From NCBI GenBank assembly GCA_018400435.1, contig JAGYMW010000015.1, forward strand, positions 1-38,011: 38,011 nucleotides of DNA, read 5' to 3'. Made by a program: the position numbers and the translations under genes. Within the stretch, counting starts at the first letter, position 1; each line of letters begins with the position of its first letter. Of this stretch, positions 7,864 to 17,129 are shown piece by piece. A model generated the notes under the pieces. That model had not been told where the DNA came from. It did not search any database and saw nothing but the letters and a program-made list of their open reading frames with translations. The DNA is from Bacillota bacterium (GTDB lineage Bacteria > Bacillota > Dethiobacteria > DTU022).

Positions 7864-9348
7864 ATGGAGCTATATCAGAAAACAGCGGCTGAGCTGAGCC
7901 GGTTGCTTCAGGATAAAGAAATTACGGCTGTTGAAGTTTTCAACAGCTTCACGGAACGAATAGATGAAGTTGATCCGCATTTGAAGGTTTTCATTACCTG
8001 CACCTTAGATTCGGCTCTGGAAACGGCTGCCGCAGTAGACCGACGGAGGATGGAAAATGAAGAGTTACATCCCCTGGCCGGCGTTCCCGTTGCTATTAAG
8101 GACAATTTCTGCACTGAAGGAATAAAAACGACCTGTGCTTCAAAGATGCTGGAAAGTTATATTCCACCCTATGATGCAGCCGTAGTGGAAAAGCTTAAAA
8201 GGATCGGAATGCCCATCCTTGGTAAAACCAACATGGATGAATTTGCCATGGGTTCCTCAACTGAAAACTCCGCTTTTTTTGTTACTCGCAATCCCTGGGA
8301 TTTGGAGCGGGTTCCAGGTGGATCAAGCGGCGGCTCTGCCGCCGCGGTTGCTGCCGGGATGGTTCCCCTTGCCCTCGGTTCCGATACGGGAGGGTCAATA
8401 CGCCAACCAGCTGCCCTGTGCGGCATAACGGGTCTGCGCCCCACTTATGGGCGGGTATCCCGCTATGGACTGATCGCTTTTGCTTCATCGCTTGACCAGA
8501 TTGGCCCTTTGGCCCTGAATGCTCTTGACTGTTCCCTGTTGCTGGAAGTGATTGCCGGTTATGATCAGCGGGATTCCACTTCTCTGCCCCATGAAGTTCC
8601 TCAGTACAGCGCCGCTGCAGGCCGCGAGCTTGAAGGGGTGAGGATCGGTCTGATCGAGGAAAATATTTCAGCGAATTTTGATCCGGAAATCAAGTTTGCT
8701 GTCCTTAAAATGGCAGCCCTGCTTGAAGAAAACGGTGCCCGTATAACTGAAGTATCCCTTCCCCATACCGATTATGGGCTCAGTGCTTACTACCTTATCG
8801 CTCCTTCCGAAGCCGCTTCAAACCTGGGGCGGTACGACGGAGTTCGCTATGGCTACAGTGCCGACGGGGATAACATCATCAGTCTTTTCAGTCGGACCAG
8901 GGGGCAGGGTTTCGGAGCGGAGGTTAAACGCCGGATTATGATCGGCACCTATTCTCTCAGCGCCGGCTACTATGATGCTTATTATTTGCAGGCAATGAAA
9001 GTACGGACCCTGATTCGCCGCGATTATGAAAAGGCTTTTCAAAATTTTGATATACTGGTTGGGGCAACTACGCCGACTCCGGCTTTTAAACTGGGTGAAA
9101 AAGCTGACGATCCTCTTAAGATGTACCTCAGTGATGTCTGCAATATTACTGATGCCCTGGCGGGGGTACCGTCGCTTTCCATACCGGCCGGATTACATTC
9201 GAGCGGGTTGCCGATGGGGATGCAGCTGACAGCTGCTCCTCTGAACGAAGGACTTCTCTTCCAGGCTGCCGCTGTCCTGGAAAAGTGTAGCGATTCACCA
9301 CCCCAGCAGCGGACGGCCCTCAATCTTACCGGGAGAGGGGAGCTGTAG
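7864..9348 (+). CDS. gatA: Asp/Glu-tRNA amidotransferase subunit A (glutaminase)
   Basis: This is the glutaminase subunit of GatCAB. It is an amidase-signature enzyme that releases ammonia from glutamine for transfer to the charged tRNA. The Ser-cisSer-Lys triad is complete. Lys79 is in VAIKDNF, Ser154 in the GGSSGGSAAA stretch and the nucleophile Ser178 in SDTGGSIRQPAA; these numbers agree with the well-studied Staphylococcus GatA. The 494-residue length is standard. The start at 7864 has AAAGGAGA upstream. It is 55 bp after gatC and 2 bp before gatB, so translation with gatB is likely coupled. Confidence 0.98.
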   Translation: MELYQKTAAELSRLLQDKEITAVEVFNSFTERIDEVDPHLKVFITCTLDSALETAAAVDRRRMENEELHPLAGVPVAIKDNFCTEGIKTTCASKMLESYIPPYDAAVVEKLKRIGMPILGKTNMDEFAMGSSTENSAFFVTRNPWDLERVPGGSSGGSAAAVAAGMVPLALGSDTGGSIRQPAALCGITGLRPTYGRVSRYGLIAFASSLDQIGPLALNALDCSLLLEVIAGYDQRDSTSLPHEVPQYSAAAGRELEGVRIGLIEENISANFDPEIKFAVLKMAALLEENGARITEVSLPHTDYGLSAYYLIAPSEAASNLGRYDGVRYGYSADGDNIISLFSRTRGQGFGAEVKRRIMIGTYSLSAGYYDAYYLQAMKVRTLIRRDYEKAFQNFDILVGATTPTPAFKLGEKADDPLKMYLSDVCNITDALAGVPSLSIPAGLHSSGLPMGMQLTAAPLNEGLLFQAAAVLEKCSDSPPQQRTALNLTGRGEL

Positions 9349-9350
9349 AA

Positions 9351-10784
9351 ATGGAATTTGAAACTGTAATTGGTCTTGAGATCCATCTTGAGCTTCAGAC
9401 CCGGTCTAAGCTGTTCTGTAGCTGCAGTACTGCTTTCGGCAGAGAACCGAATACCAGCTGCTGCCCTGTTTGCCTGGGATTGCCTGGCAGTTTACCTGTA
9501 TTAAATCGTAAGGCGGTGGAACTGGCAATCATTGCTGCCCTTTCGCTGCAGAGCGAAATACAAAAAGAAAGCCGTTTTGACCGCAAGAATTATTATTACC
9601 CCGATTTGCCCAAGGCCTACCAGATTTCCCAGTATGACCGGCCTCTGGCCCTTGGCGGTTTTATTGAGATGAAAAATGAAGGGGTTAAGCGTAAAATAAA
9701 TTTGGAACGAATTCACATTGAAGAAGATCCCGGGAAGCTAATGCATAGTGGTGAATCAATTTTCGATTCTGACTATTCTCTGGTTGATTATAACCGGGCC
9801 GGGATTCCTCTTCTGGAAATAGTTACTAAACCAGATTTGCGCAGCGGGCGTGAGGCGAGGTTGTTTCTGGAAGAACTCCGCTGTATCCTTCTCTACAGTG
9901 GTAGTTCAGACTGCCGGATGGAACAGGGATCACTTCGCTGTGATGCCAATATATCTCTGCGCCCTGCCGGTTCAAAAACACTGGGTACCAGGACGGAAGT
10001 AAAAAATATGAATTCTTTCCGGGCGGTGGAGATGGCCCTTGATTACGAAGCCGGGCGCCAGGCTGCCATTCTTTCCGCCGGTGGCTCGATCATTCAGCAG
10101 ACCTGTCACTGGGATGAAGGGGACAGGAAAGCTATTCCTCTAAGAGGCAAAGAAGGTTCTTCGGATTATCGTTATTTCCCCGAGCCGGATTTACTGCCCC
10201 TGATCCTAAAATCGGATTATATTGAAACCCTTGCTGCCAGTCTTCCTGAACTGCCATCCCAGCGACGGATCAGACTGATGGAAGAATACGGCCTTGATCC
10301 CGCCGATGCCGCCATTTTAACAGAAAACCGTTCCCTGGGTGATTTGTTTGAGGTGGCCGCCGGAGAATATAAAGATTACCGCAACCTGGCCAGGTGGGTC
10401 CGCGGAGATTTGCTTTACCTGCTCAAAGGTAATGATCGAAACCCGTCCGAAGTTGCCCCGTCTTTACTAATCGAACTGCTGACAATGCTCGACGAGGGAG
10501 AAATTAACCGTCCCGTAGCCAAGGATCTTCTCGCTAATATAGTCAAAAATGGTACGAATCCTCGAGAGCTTGTGCAGCAAAAGGGTTTGGGCAGGATTGC
10601 CGATCGGGAAAAGCTGCAGCCAGTTGTTGAAAAAGTGCTTGCCGAAAACAAGGATGCGGTCGATAGTATTAAGCAGGGGCGGAAAAAAGCTTTTGCTTTC
10701 CTGGTGGGTAAAGTCATGGCTGCCACCGCAGGTCGTGCTGATCCCGAGAAGGTGCAGAAATTGCTCCGAGAATTGATTAATTAA
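9351..10784 (+). CDS. gatB: Asp/Glu-tRNA amidotransferase subunit B (kinase/transferase)
   Basis: GatB activates the mis-attached Glu or Asp by phosphorylation and amidates it using ammonia channelled from GatA. The 477-residue protein has the N-terminal GatB catalytic domain beginning ETVIGLEIHLEL. The zinc-binding cysteines follow in the CSCSTAF and CCPVC segments at about residues 23-41. The conserved FDRKNYYYPDLPKAYQIS and RIHIEEDPGKL stretches are present. The C-terminal YqeY-like tRNA-binding domain covers about residues 330-477. The start is 2 bp after the gatA stop. Confidence 0.98.
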   Translation: MEFETVIGLEIHLELQTRSKLFCSCSTAFGREPNTSCCPVCLGLPGSLPVLNRKAVELAIIAALSLQSEIQKESRFDRKNYYYPDLPKAYQISQYDRPLALGGFIEMKNEGVKRKINLERIHIEEDPGKLMHSGESIFDSDYSLVDYNRAGIPLLEIVTKPDLRSGREARLFLEELRCILLYSGSSDCRMEQGSLRCDANISLRPAGSKTLGTRTEVKNMNSFRAVEMALDYEAGRQAAILSAGGSIIQQTCHWDEGDRKAIPLRGKEGSSDYRYFPEPDLLPLILKSDYIETLAASLPELPSQRRIRLMEEYGLDPADAAILTENRSLGDLFEVAAGEYKDYRNLARWVRGDLLYLLKGNDRNPSEVAPSLLIELLTMLDEGEINRPVAKDLLANIVKNGTNPRELVQQKGLGRIADREKLQPVVEKVLAENKDAVDSIKQGRKKAFAFLVGKVMAATAGRADPEKVQKLLRELIN

Positions 10785-10801
10785 GGAACGGCGGTGTATC
10801 G

Positions 10802-12124
10802 ATGGCTAAAAATGACGATCTCAACAGGCTGGTCATAGTCGGTGCCCAGTGGGGCGATGAGGGAAAAGGAAAAGTAATCGATTTCCTGGCGGCGCAGGCC
10901 GATGTCGTGGCCCGTTTCCAGGGAGGTGACAATGCCGGGCACACTGTAGTCTACGGGGCTAATGTTTTTAAACTGCATCACATCCCCTCCGGCATTCTTA
11001 ATCCATGCACCTTATGCCTGCTCGGCAACGGTATGGTTATCAACCCGCAGATCCTGGTGCGTGAGCTCGAGGACCTGGAAAAACGGCTTATAAAAACTGA
11101 TAACCTGAGGATCAGTGGGAAGGCTCATCTAATTATGGCTTATCACCAGGCCATGGATGAAGCAAATGAGAAAATGCTTGGAGAAAAGAAAATAGGTACT
11201 ACCGGCCGCGGGATCGGCCCGGCTTATGCCGATAAGGCCCTGCGGCGTGGGATAAGGGCAGTGGATATGCTTAATTTTTCCCACTTTTGTGAATGGCTCG
11301 CCGGTATTCTACCTCTGCAAAATAAAATATTGCAGGAGATTTACGGCCAACCCGGTTTTAAATATGAAGAACTGTGCGAATTTTACCGTCCTTTATGTGA
11401 CCGGCTCAGACCCCTGATTATCGATACAGATCTTTTGCTTGCCGAAGAGATCGAAAACAAAAAAAGAATTCTTTTTGAGGGCGCGCAGGGGGCCCTCCTG
11501 GATATTGATCACGGAACCTATCCCTTTGTCACCTCTTCTTCAACCGTGGCTGCCTATGCCTCAGCGGGAACGGGGGTCGGTATCGGCTGGATTAACAATG
11601 TGATCGGTGTTTTAAAGGCCTATACCACAAGGGTTGGTGAAGGTCCTTTCCTGACTGAACAGAAAGGGGAAACCGGTGCCCAGCTCCGGGAAAGGGGTAA
11701 TGAGTATGGAACCACCACCGGCCGGCCGCGCCGCTGCGGCTGGTTTGACAGCGTTATAGGCCGTTATGCTGCGCGGGTCAACGGGTTGACCGGCCTGGCT
11801 GTGACGAAGCTTGATGTTCTCAGTGGAATGGATGTTGTCCGCATGGCGGTTGCCTATCGCTGCCGGGGAGAAATAATCCGTCATTTCCCTCTGGATCCCT
11901 CCGATATGAAAGAATGCAAGCCGGTCTATGAAGATTTTCCAGGTTGGGATGAAGATTTATCTAACATTCGAACATTCAAAGATCTTCCGCCAGCTGCTCA
12001 ACACTACCTGCAGGCGATAGAAGAAGCGGTTGGCGTGAGAATGGAGATTATTTCTGTCGGGCCGGATCGTTCGCAGACCATAATCTGTCCCGAATCGCAA
12101 GCGGCTGTCTGGATGCGAAAGTAA
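10802..12124 (+). CDS. purA: Adenylosuccinate synthetase
   Basis: It catalyses the GTP-dependent joining of IMP and aspartate, the first committed step to AMP. The GTP-binding loop is GAQWGDEGKGK near residues 14-24. The active-site Asp and His follow, with GDNAGHTV near 41-48. IMP-binding GTTGRGIGPAYADK, the GTTTGRPRRCGW segment and TKLDVLSGMD are all present. The 440 residues are about ten longer than most homologues; the extra is at the N-terminus (MAKNDDLNR) and does not affect motifs. It sits 17 bp after gatB with an AAGGAACGG site, so it is probably cotranscribed with the gat genes. Confidence 0.97.
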   Translation: MAKNDDLNRLVIVGAQWGDEGKGKVIDFLAAQADVVARFQGGDNAGHTVVYGANVFKLHHIPSGILNPCTLCLLGNGMVINPQILVRELEDLEKRLIKTDNLRISGKAHLIMAYHQAMDEANEKMLGEKKIGTTGRGIGPAYADKALRRGIRAVDMLNFSHFCEWLAGILPLQNKILQEIYGQPGFKYEELCEFYRPLCDRLRPLIIDTDLLLAEEIENKKRILFEGAQGALLDIDHGTYPFVTSSSTVAAYASAGTGVGIGWINNVIGVLKAYTTRVGEGPFLTEQKGETGAQLRERGNEYGTTTGRPRRCGWFDSVIGRYAARVNGLTGLAVTKLDVLSGMDVVRMAVAYRCRGEIIRHFPLDPSDMKECKPVYEDFPGWDEDLSNIRTFKDLPPAAQHYLQAIEEAVGVRMEIISVGPDRSQTIICPESQAAVWMRK

Positions 12125-12253
12125 GCGGGGTAACATGATAAATGATATTTCCAAGCAGGAAAATCCAACCGGCCGGGCGAATGATTAAAGTTAATTTGTA
12201 ATTTTCGAACGATATACCGGAAAATCACTTTTTATCAGAGGAGGAACATTCTT

Positions 12254-12754
12254 TTGCACAGTTTCAGGGTAGCGGTAAAAATAATAATCAGTTTTCTGTT
12301 TTCGCTTATTATGGTCCTCACCTTTGTTACCGTTTCACTCTTTGGAGCGAAAGCCGAAGATACTGTTCGCCTCATTGTCACGGAAGCCACAGGACTGCGG
12401 AGGGACATGGTTGTTCTGCATGCGGTTTTAAGGCCCCTGGTCATCCATAATATTTTTTGGCTCTGCCTGGCCTCGATTGGTTTCATGCTCATTGTCCTCT
12501 ATTTTATGGATCATAAATTTGGGGTACTGATGGCCCCCGGTATCTTGACCCTGTCGATGACTGCTTTTTTGAGTATTATGCTGGCAGTTTTTAAAGAGAG
12601 CATTTTCATTTTCATTGGGCCCGTTACCCAGGTTTATGTCCAGACTGCTTTTGATCGTTTCGAGCAGGCGGCTGTCTGGATGGTAATATTCGGTGTTATC
12701 CTCATTGTCCTTTCCCAGTGGGGCGATCAGCTCTTAAAAAAAATTAGATCGTAA
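12254..12754 (+). CDS. Small integral membrane protein of unknown function
   Basis: I do not recognise this 166-residue protein. It has four hydrophobic segments: about residues 7-30, 56-80 (with IFWLCLASIGFMLIVLYFM), 84-110 and 133-155. The hydrophilic stretch between the first two (about residues 31-55, GAKAEDTVRLIVTEATG) is probably outside or periplasm-facing. The TTG start at 12254 lies 8-9 nt after AGAGGAGGAAC. No catalytic or metal-binding motif was seen. It stands alone between purA and yhaO with gaps of about 130 bp on both sides, so context says little. Confidence 0.8.
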   Translation: MHSFRVAVKIIISFLFSLIMVLTFVTVSLFGAKAEDTVRLIVTEATGLRRDMVVLHAVLRPLVIHNIFWLCLASIGFMLIVLYFMDHKFGVLMAPGILTLSMTAFLSIMLAVFKESIFIFIGPVTQVYVQTAFDRFEQAAVWMVIFGVILIVLSQWGDQLLKKIRS

Positions 12755-12804
12755 TATTTTTTAGCCCACTTTGCTGTTGCTGATTGCTATGACGGCATTC
12801 CACT

Positions 12805-12824
12805 TCCCGGCTGAAGAGCCGGGA
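12805..12824 (+). terminator. GC-rich hairpin after the small membrane protein gene
   Basis: TCCCGGCT-GAAG-AGCCGGGA forms an 8-bp perfect stem with a tetraloop. The following bases are TTATTCTG, so the T-run is poor and terminator function is only possible. It lies between 12754 and yhaO. Confidence 0.4.
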
Positions 12825-12891
12825 TTATTCTGCGATTCAATAATTTTGGATCAGGCGCACTTAAAAACTTGGTTTTTCAAGGAGAGAGTCC

Positions 12892-13965
12892 GTGGTGAAA
12901 TTACTCCACACAGCCGATCTTCATTTAAGTGAGCAGGCCCCCGAACGGTGGGCTGCTTTGCATGAACTGGTAAAAACGGCAAAACGAGAGAAAGTGCAGG
13001 CTCTGGTGATCGCAGGAGACCTTTTTGACCAAAATGTCGATGCTGAAATGCTCCGAAGCCGGCTCCGCGATATTCTCGGTGGCGGCAGCTTCATGACAGT
13101 CATTATTCCCGGTAATCACGACAGCAGGGCTTATCGCAGCGGTCTCTTTTTTGGCGAAGGAGTACGGATCATTACTGACTGGCGTGAACCGGTCCGCCTT
13201 GATGAAGTGGATCTGTGGGGCCTGCCCTATGAACCGCTTGAGGGTGAAAAGCTGGTCAGCCGGCTGCTGGAAATTTCCTCTTTAATGAGCCGGGAAAAAT
13301 ATAATATACTTCTTTTTCACGGTGAACTTCTTGATGCTTATTTTTCTTCCCGTGACCTCGGGTCGGAAGGCAGCCGTCGCTACATGCCGGTCAAACTGAG
13401 CTATTTCTCGTCGCTTCCTCTGCACTGTGTCCTGGCCGGACATTTTCATTCCTGCCACACTGTATGGCAGATCCCCGGCAGTGGATATTTTGTTTACCCC
13501 GGTTCTCCTGTATCTGTTACCAGGCGGGAAACAGGTAAGAGGACGGCGAACCTGGTCGTTCCGGGGCAACCACCAGTGGAAGTAATGCTTGATACCTTTC
13601 ACTATGAGGGGATCAGGGTAACCCTCGATCCTTTTGATCACTGTGATCCACTGGTTGTTATCCGAGAAAAAATAGAAGAGAGCGATCCTGCTGCCAGGGT
13701 GATACTGACAGTGGAAGGCCTTTATAACGGGTCACTTCAGAATCTTTCTGAAGAGCAGCTGGTCACTTCTGTCAGAGAAATACTCGACAAGCGAGGTGCA
13801 GAAGCACCGGTGTTTAATTTTTCCGATGTTCGGCATGTCCTGGAAGATGATCTTTTCCAGCGCTTTAACGCTATGCTCTCCGAAAAAGATTACAGCCCGG
13901 AACAAAAACAAAAGATCAAAGAGATGACCGTCAGGGCTTTCAGGGTGGTGAAAGCGTGTTCCTGA
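12892..13965 (+). CDS. yhaO: Metallophosphoesterase, DNA repair exonuclease (SbcD/YhaO-like)
   Basis: It is the predicted nuclease subunit of an SbcCD/Mre11-Rad50-like pair acting on DNA ends. The calcineurin-like metallophosphoesterase motifs are all present in order: HTADLHLS (residues 6-13), AGDLFDQN (near 41), PGNHDS (near 72), FHGELLD (near 143) and AGHFHSC (near 183). The 357-residue protein matches the shorter YhaO type better than E. coli SbcD. The GTG start at 12892 follows GGAGAGAG; a second GTG follows immediately at 12895. It overlaps the next gene by 10 bp, and the adjacent Rad50-like partner supports the assignment. Confidence 0.9.
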   Translation: MVKLLHTADLHLSEQAPERWAALHELVKTAKREKVQALVIAGDLFDQNVDAEMLRSRLRDILGGGSFMTVIIPGNHDSRAYRSGLFFGEGVRIITDWREPVRLDEVDLWGLPYEPLEGEKLVSRLLEISSLMSREKYNILLFHGELLDAYFSSRDLGSEGSRRYMPVKLSYFSSLPLHCVLAGHFHSCHTVWQIPGSGYFVYPGSPVSVTRRETGKRTANLVVPGQPPVEVMLDTFHYEGIRVTLDPFDHCDPLVVIREKIEESDPAARVILTVEGLYNGSLQNLSEEQLVTSVREILDKRGAEAPVFNFSDVRHVLEDDLFQRFNAMLSEKDYSPEQKQKIKEMTVRAFRVVKACS

Positions 13966-16286
13966 AAGAATTTACCGTTAGCAGGTACGGTCCCCTCCAT
14001 GAAAGCGGTCGGCTGATCTTCTCTTCTTTTAACCTTTTTTACGGTCCCAATGAAGACGGGAAAACGCTGACCCTTGATGCCCTTTTAAAAATGCTCCTTG
14101 GTAAAAAGGCGCAACGCCATTTTACCCGATTGAAAAGAGTGCAGGATCTGCCGGAGGGCTACCTTCTGCTGATTGATGAAAAGGGCCTTCGTTTAAAACT
14201 GCCTGCAGACGGGGTCCTGGAAGACCACTTCAAGTTCAATGCCAGGGAATTCGGCAGTATATTTGTCATACGTGACAGCGATCTGCTTATCAGTGGAGAG
14301 GGAGATTTTTTCCGTGATCTTACCGGCCGTCTGACCGGAATGCGAACAGAGGAAATCAAGAAGATTAAACTGCAGATCAGTGAACTGGGCAAAATCACGG
14401 AAACGGGTGTTTTTATCAATACCACTCCGGAAAAGTTAAAAGATAAGCTGAACACCGCCCGTTCTTTACTGGCAATAGCCGAAGACCTGGTGGTTGCCCT
14501 GCAGGAAGAAGGATACAGCCGCTTTGAAGAAGAACTTGCCCGGCTCCAGGAGAGGCGGCGGGCAGCAATAAAGAGGCTGGAGGATTTAAGGGTTGCCGCC
14601 AAAAGAGACCTTTATGAAAGAGGGTGCACGGCGCTAGCCGGCCTTGTCGAAGCGCTGGAAGACTACAGGCGTCTCCGGCATGTCAACAGGGTTAATTATG
14701 AAACCTGGCAGCAGGCTGCTTCCAGATTAGCCTATTTTTCTACCGAGCTGAAACATATCGAGACGGAAATGGAAGGAATGAAGAAAGAACTGCAATCGGC
14801 GCATATTAGCCTTCTCGAGAAAAATCGACTGGTTCGGGAACAGGATATTAAATTAACAAAAGCGGAAGAAAAACTGCAACCACTGCTGGACAATCATGAA
14901 AAGCAGAGTATAGATCTAAAAAAAATTGAGATTGCAGCCGGGGCAAAATATCTCCGTTACTGTGCAGCTTTTGCTGCTGCGGTTTTTCTGATCCTCCTTT
15001 CTGTGACCTTATCTGGAGTGGAGTGGTGGTCAACGGCGTTGCTAATTATTTCAGGGGGAGTTGTGACTGGTTTTGGTTTGCTGCAGGCTCTCTTTTTGAA
15101 AAAACGAACGGATCTGGCTGAAACAGAAACGGAAATAATAATTGAGGGAGAGAAACAGGGTTTGCCGGCTTCTTCTGTTGGTGAAATTCGCACGGAGTTG
15201 ACCTGCTTCAAGGAGTCATTTTCCAGATTGGTATCCCTGGCTGACGAAGTGGTAAAAGAAATTGGATGGAAAGAGAAGGAAAAAAGCCGCCTGGAATCCG
15301 ATGGGGAGGAAAAGAAACGCCTTTTTGCCGGCACGGCCAAAAAAATCGAGACAATACGAAGACAGTCCGGTGCGGATTCACTGGATCAATATAGAGTCTT
15401 CCTCCATCAAAAGGAAGATCTGTCCATGGAAATTGAAAAGCAGAAAAGTCTGCTGGCCGGTTATTTTGGCGGCCAAGAAAGCCCGGCAGGAAACTCTCAG
15501 ATTTCTTTCTGGGAGGAACAGGTTGCCGAGTTGGCCGATTTTGCCGGAGCTGTTCCTCATATTGGCTGCAACCCGGGGGAAGTGGCTCGCCTGGAGGCTG
15601 AAAGGGATAAGCTGGACCAGGAGGTTGAAAACCTTAGGGAACGCATGGGACGTCATCTTGAAAAGCTGCGCGATTTTGAAAGAGAAATCAATGATCTTTT
15701 TCAGGGCGGCGAAGGGGAAGAATACCTGTACTGTCAAACAGTTTTTGATTTGGAATCACTTCAGAAAAAACTGCACCGCTGGATAGATCGGCACGAGGAA
15801 GGTAGGAAATCAGCCCTGCAGGCCCTTGAAATCCTGGACAGGATTGCAGATGAAGAAGAAGATAAGGTGTCTTCTCTTTTCGGTCCTGCAAGTGCGGCCG
15901 GCAAGTATTTTGCCTGCATCACCGGGGGCAATTACCGCCATGTTTCTTATGATAGCCGGGAAAACATGATCAGGGTCCACTTCCCGGATGACAGCATGCT
16001 GGAAGCAGACCGGCTCTCCGGAGGGACTTTTGATCAGCTTTACTTTGCCATACGGCTAGCCCTGGGCGAAAAAATTCTTGAAGGAGAAAAGGGATTTTTT
16101 CTCCTGGATGATCCTTTTATTAAAGCCGATCCGGAACGTCTCTCCGCTTTGTTGAAAATGCTTTTCGAAATTAATGAAGCCGGATGGCAGATTCTTTACT
16201 TTAGCGCCAAGGAAGAAATTAAAAGAGCCCTGCAGGAAAAAATCGACTGTGGCTCAATAAAGGAATTCCGCATTAACAGGCTATAA
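13956..16286 (+). CDS. yhaN: SbcC/YhaN-like AAA ATPase with coiled coils and a central membrane hairpin
   Basis: It is the Rad50/SbcC-type ATPase partner of the upstream nuclease. Residues 1-130 form the N-terminal ATPase lobe, with Walker A GPNEDGKT at 30-37. Long coiled coils cover about 140-325 and 390-640. Between them two hydrophobic segments at about 330-352 and 357-378 form a membrane hairpin, as in YhaN-type proteins. The C-terminal lobe has the ABC signature LSGGT near 686 and Walker B FFLLDDPF near 713. At 776 residues it is shorter than Bacillus YhaN, which is known to be near 960. The GTG start overlaps yhaO, implying coupled translation. Membrane placement is inferred from hydrophobicity only. 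Confidence 0.88.
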   Translation: MFLKEFTVSRYGPLHESGRLIFSSFNLFYGPNEDGKTLTLDALLKMLLGKKAQRHFTRLKRVQDLPEGYLLLIDEKGLRLKLPADGVLEDHFKFNAREFGSIFVIRDSDLLISGEGDFFRDLTGRLTGMRTEEIKKIKLQISELGKITETGVFINTTPEKLKDKLNTARSLLAIAEDLVVALQEEGYSRFEEELARLQERRRAAIKRLEDLRVAAKRDLYERGCTALAGLVEALEDYRRLRHVNRVNYETWQQAASRLAYFSTELKHIETEMEGMKKELQSAHISLLEKNRLVREQDIKLTKAEEKLQPLLDNHEKQSIDLKKIEIAAGAKYLRYCAAFAAAVFLILLSVTLSGVEWWSTALLIISGGVVTGFGLLQALFLKKRTDLAETETEIIIEGEKQGLPASSVGEIRTELTCFKESFSRLVSLADEVVKEIGWKEKEKSRLESDGEEKKRLFAGTAKKIETIRRQSGADSLDQYRVFLHQKEDLSMEIEKQKSLLAGYFGGQESPAGNSQISFWEEQVAELADFAGAVPHIGCNPGEVARLEAERDKLDQEVENLRERMGRHLEKLRDFEREINDLFQGGEGEEYLYCQTVFDLESLQKKLHRWIDRHEEGRKSALQALEILDRIADEEEDKVSSLFGPASAAGKYFACITGGNYRHVSYDSRENMIRVHFPDDSMLEADRLSGGTFDQLYFAIRLALGEKILEGEKGFFLLDDPFIKADPERLSALLKMLFEINEAGWQILYFSAKEEIKRALQEKIDCGSIKEFRINRL

Positions 16287-16313
16287 CCGTAGAAGGCCAG
16301 CAAAAACGATCCG

Positions 16314-16339
16314 GGCAGATTGGTATGACTGCCGTTTTT
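16314..16339 (+). terminator. Possible terminator after yhaN
   Basis: GGCAG (16314-16318) and CTGCC (16329-16333) pair across a 10-nt loop. One base later comes TTTTT (16335-16339). The stem is short, so the strength is uncertain. Confidence 0.45.
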
Positions 16340-16370
16340 ATAAGAAGCTAATTTTGAAAGGAGGTATGAT

Positions 16371-17129
16371 TTGATTGTGCAGCTGACAGTGCTGGGTTGC
16401 TACGGCCCTTATCCTGCTGCAGGTAAAGCCTGTTCCGGTTATCTGCTTCAGGAAGACGGTTGCTCTTTGCTGTTGGACTGTGGTAACGGAGTCTTCAGCC
16501 GTCTGCAGGAACATTTCCCATTTTATCAGCTGGCGGCGGTTTTCTTATCCCACCTGCATGCCGACCACATTTCAGATATCTTTGTTATGCGTTATGGGTT
16601 GGAGATGGCTTATAAAAAAGGCCTGCGCAGCGAACCATTGCTTCTCTACGCGCCGGTTGAACCGGTGGCTGAATTTTCACGGCTTTCCTATAAGAATGCT
16701 TACCGGGTTGAACCCCTTGCCGAAAGGGGGGAATTAACTGTCGGCCCTTTTAAAATATACACCGCACCGGGCATCCATGCTGTCTCTTCCCTGGCCATGC
16801 GCGTGGAATGTTCTAAAAAAAAATTTGCTTATTCGGCGGATACCGAATACTACCCGGATCTGGTTGACCTGGCCAGAGGAGTTAATTTCTTTCTCTGTGA
16901 AGCAAATTACCGGGAAGAAGACATCCGGGCCGGTTTGTCCAACCATCTCAGTGCTGCCCAGGCGGCTGGGATAGCCCGAGAGGCCGGAGTGGACCGATTG
17001 GTACTAACACATCACCACCCGGAGAGAGATCCGGAAGGAGCAGTCCGGGAAGCAGAAAAAATCTTTCCGAAGGTCGAAGCGGCCAGGGAAGGTGAAACAT
17101 ATATCATTCAGGAGGGAACAAATCAATGA
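16371..17129 (+). CDS. MBL-fold metal-dependent hydrolase (RNase Z / YhfI-like)
   Basis: This metallo-beta-lactamase-fold protein of 252 residues has the zinc-binding HLHADH motif (near residues 62-67). A later Asp in AYSADTEYYPD and a C-terminal His in LVLTHHHPERDP are consistent with a two-metal site. The overall layout resembles the RNase Z-like group that includes Bacillus YhfI; the substrate is unknown. TTG at 16371 lies 6 nt after AAGGAGG and is preferred over GTG at 16377. The stop overlaps the next gene's ATG (ATGA), so the two are almost certainly translated together. Confidence 0.85.
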   Translation: MIVQLTVLGCYGPYPAAGKACSGYLLQEDGCSLLLDCGNGVFSRLQEHFPFYQLAAVFLSHLHADHISDIFVMRYGLEMAYKKGLRSEPLLLYAPVEPVAEFSRLSYKNAYRVEPLAERGELTVGPFKIYTAPGIHAVSSLAMRVECSKKKFAYSADTEYYPDLVDLARGVNFFLCEANYREEDIRAGLSNHLSAAQAAGIAREAGVDRLVLTHHHPERDPEGAVREAEKIFPKVEAAREGETYIIQEGTNQ

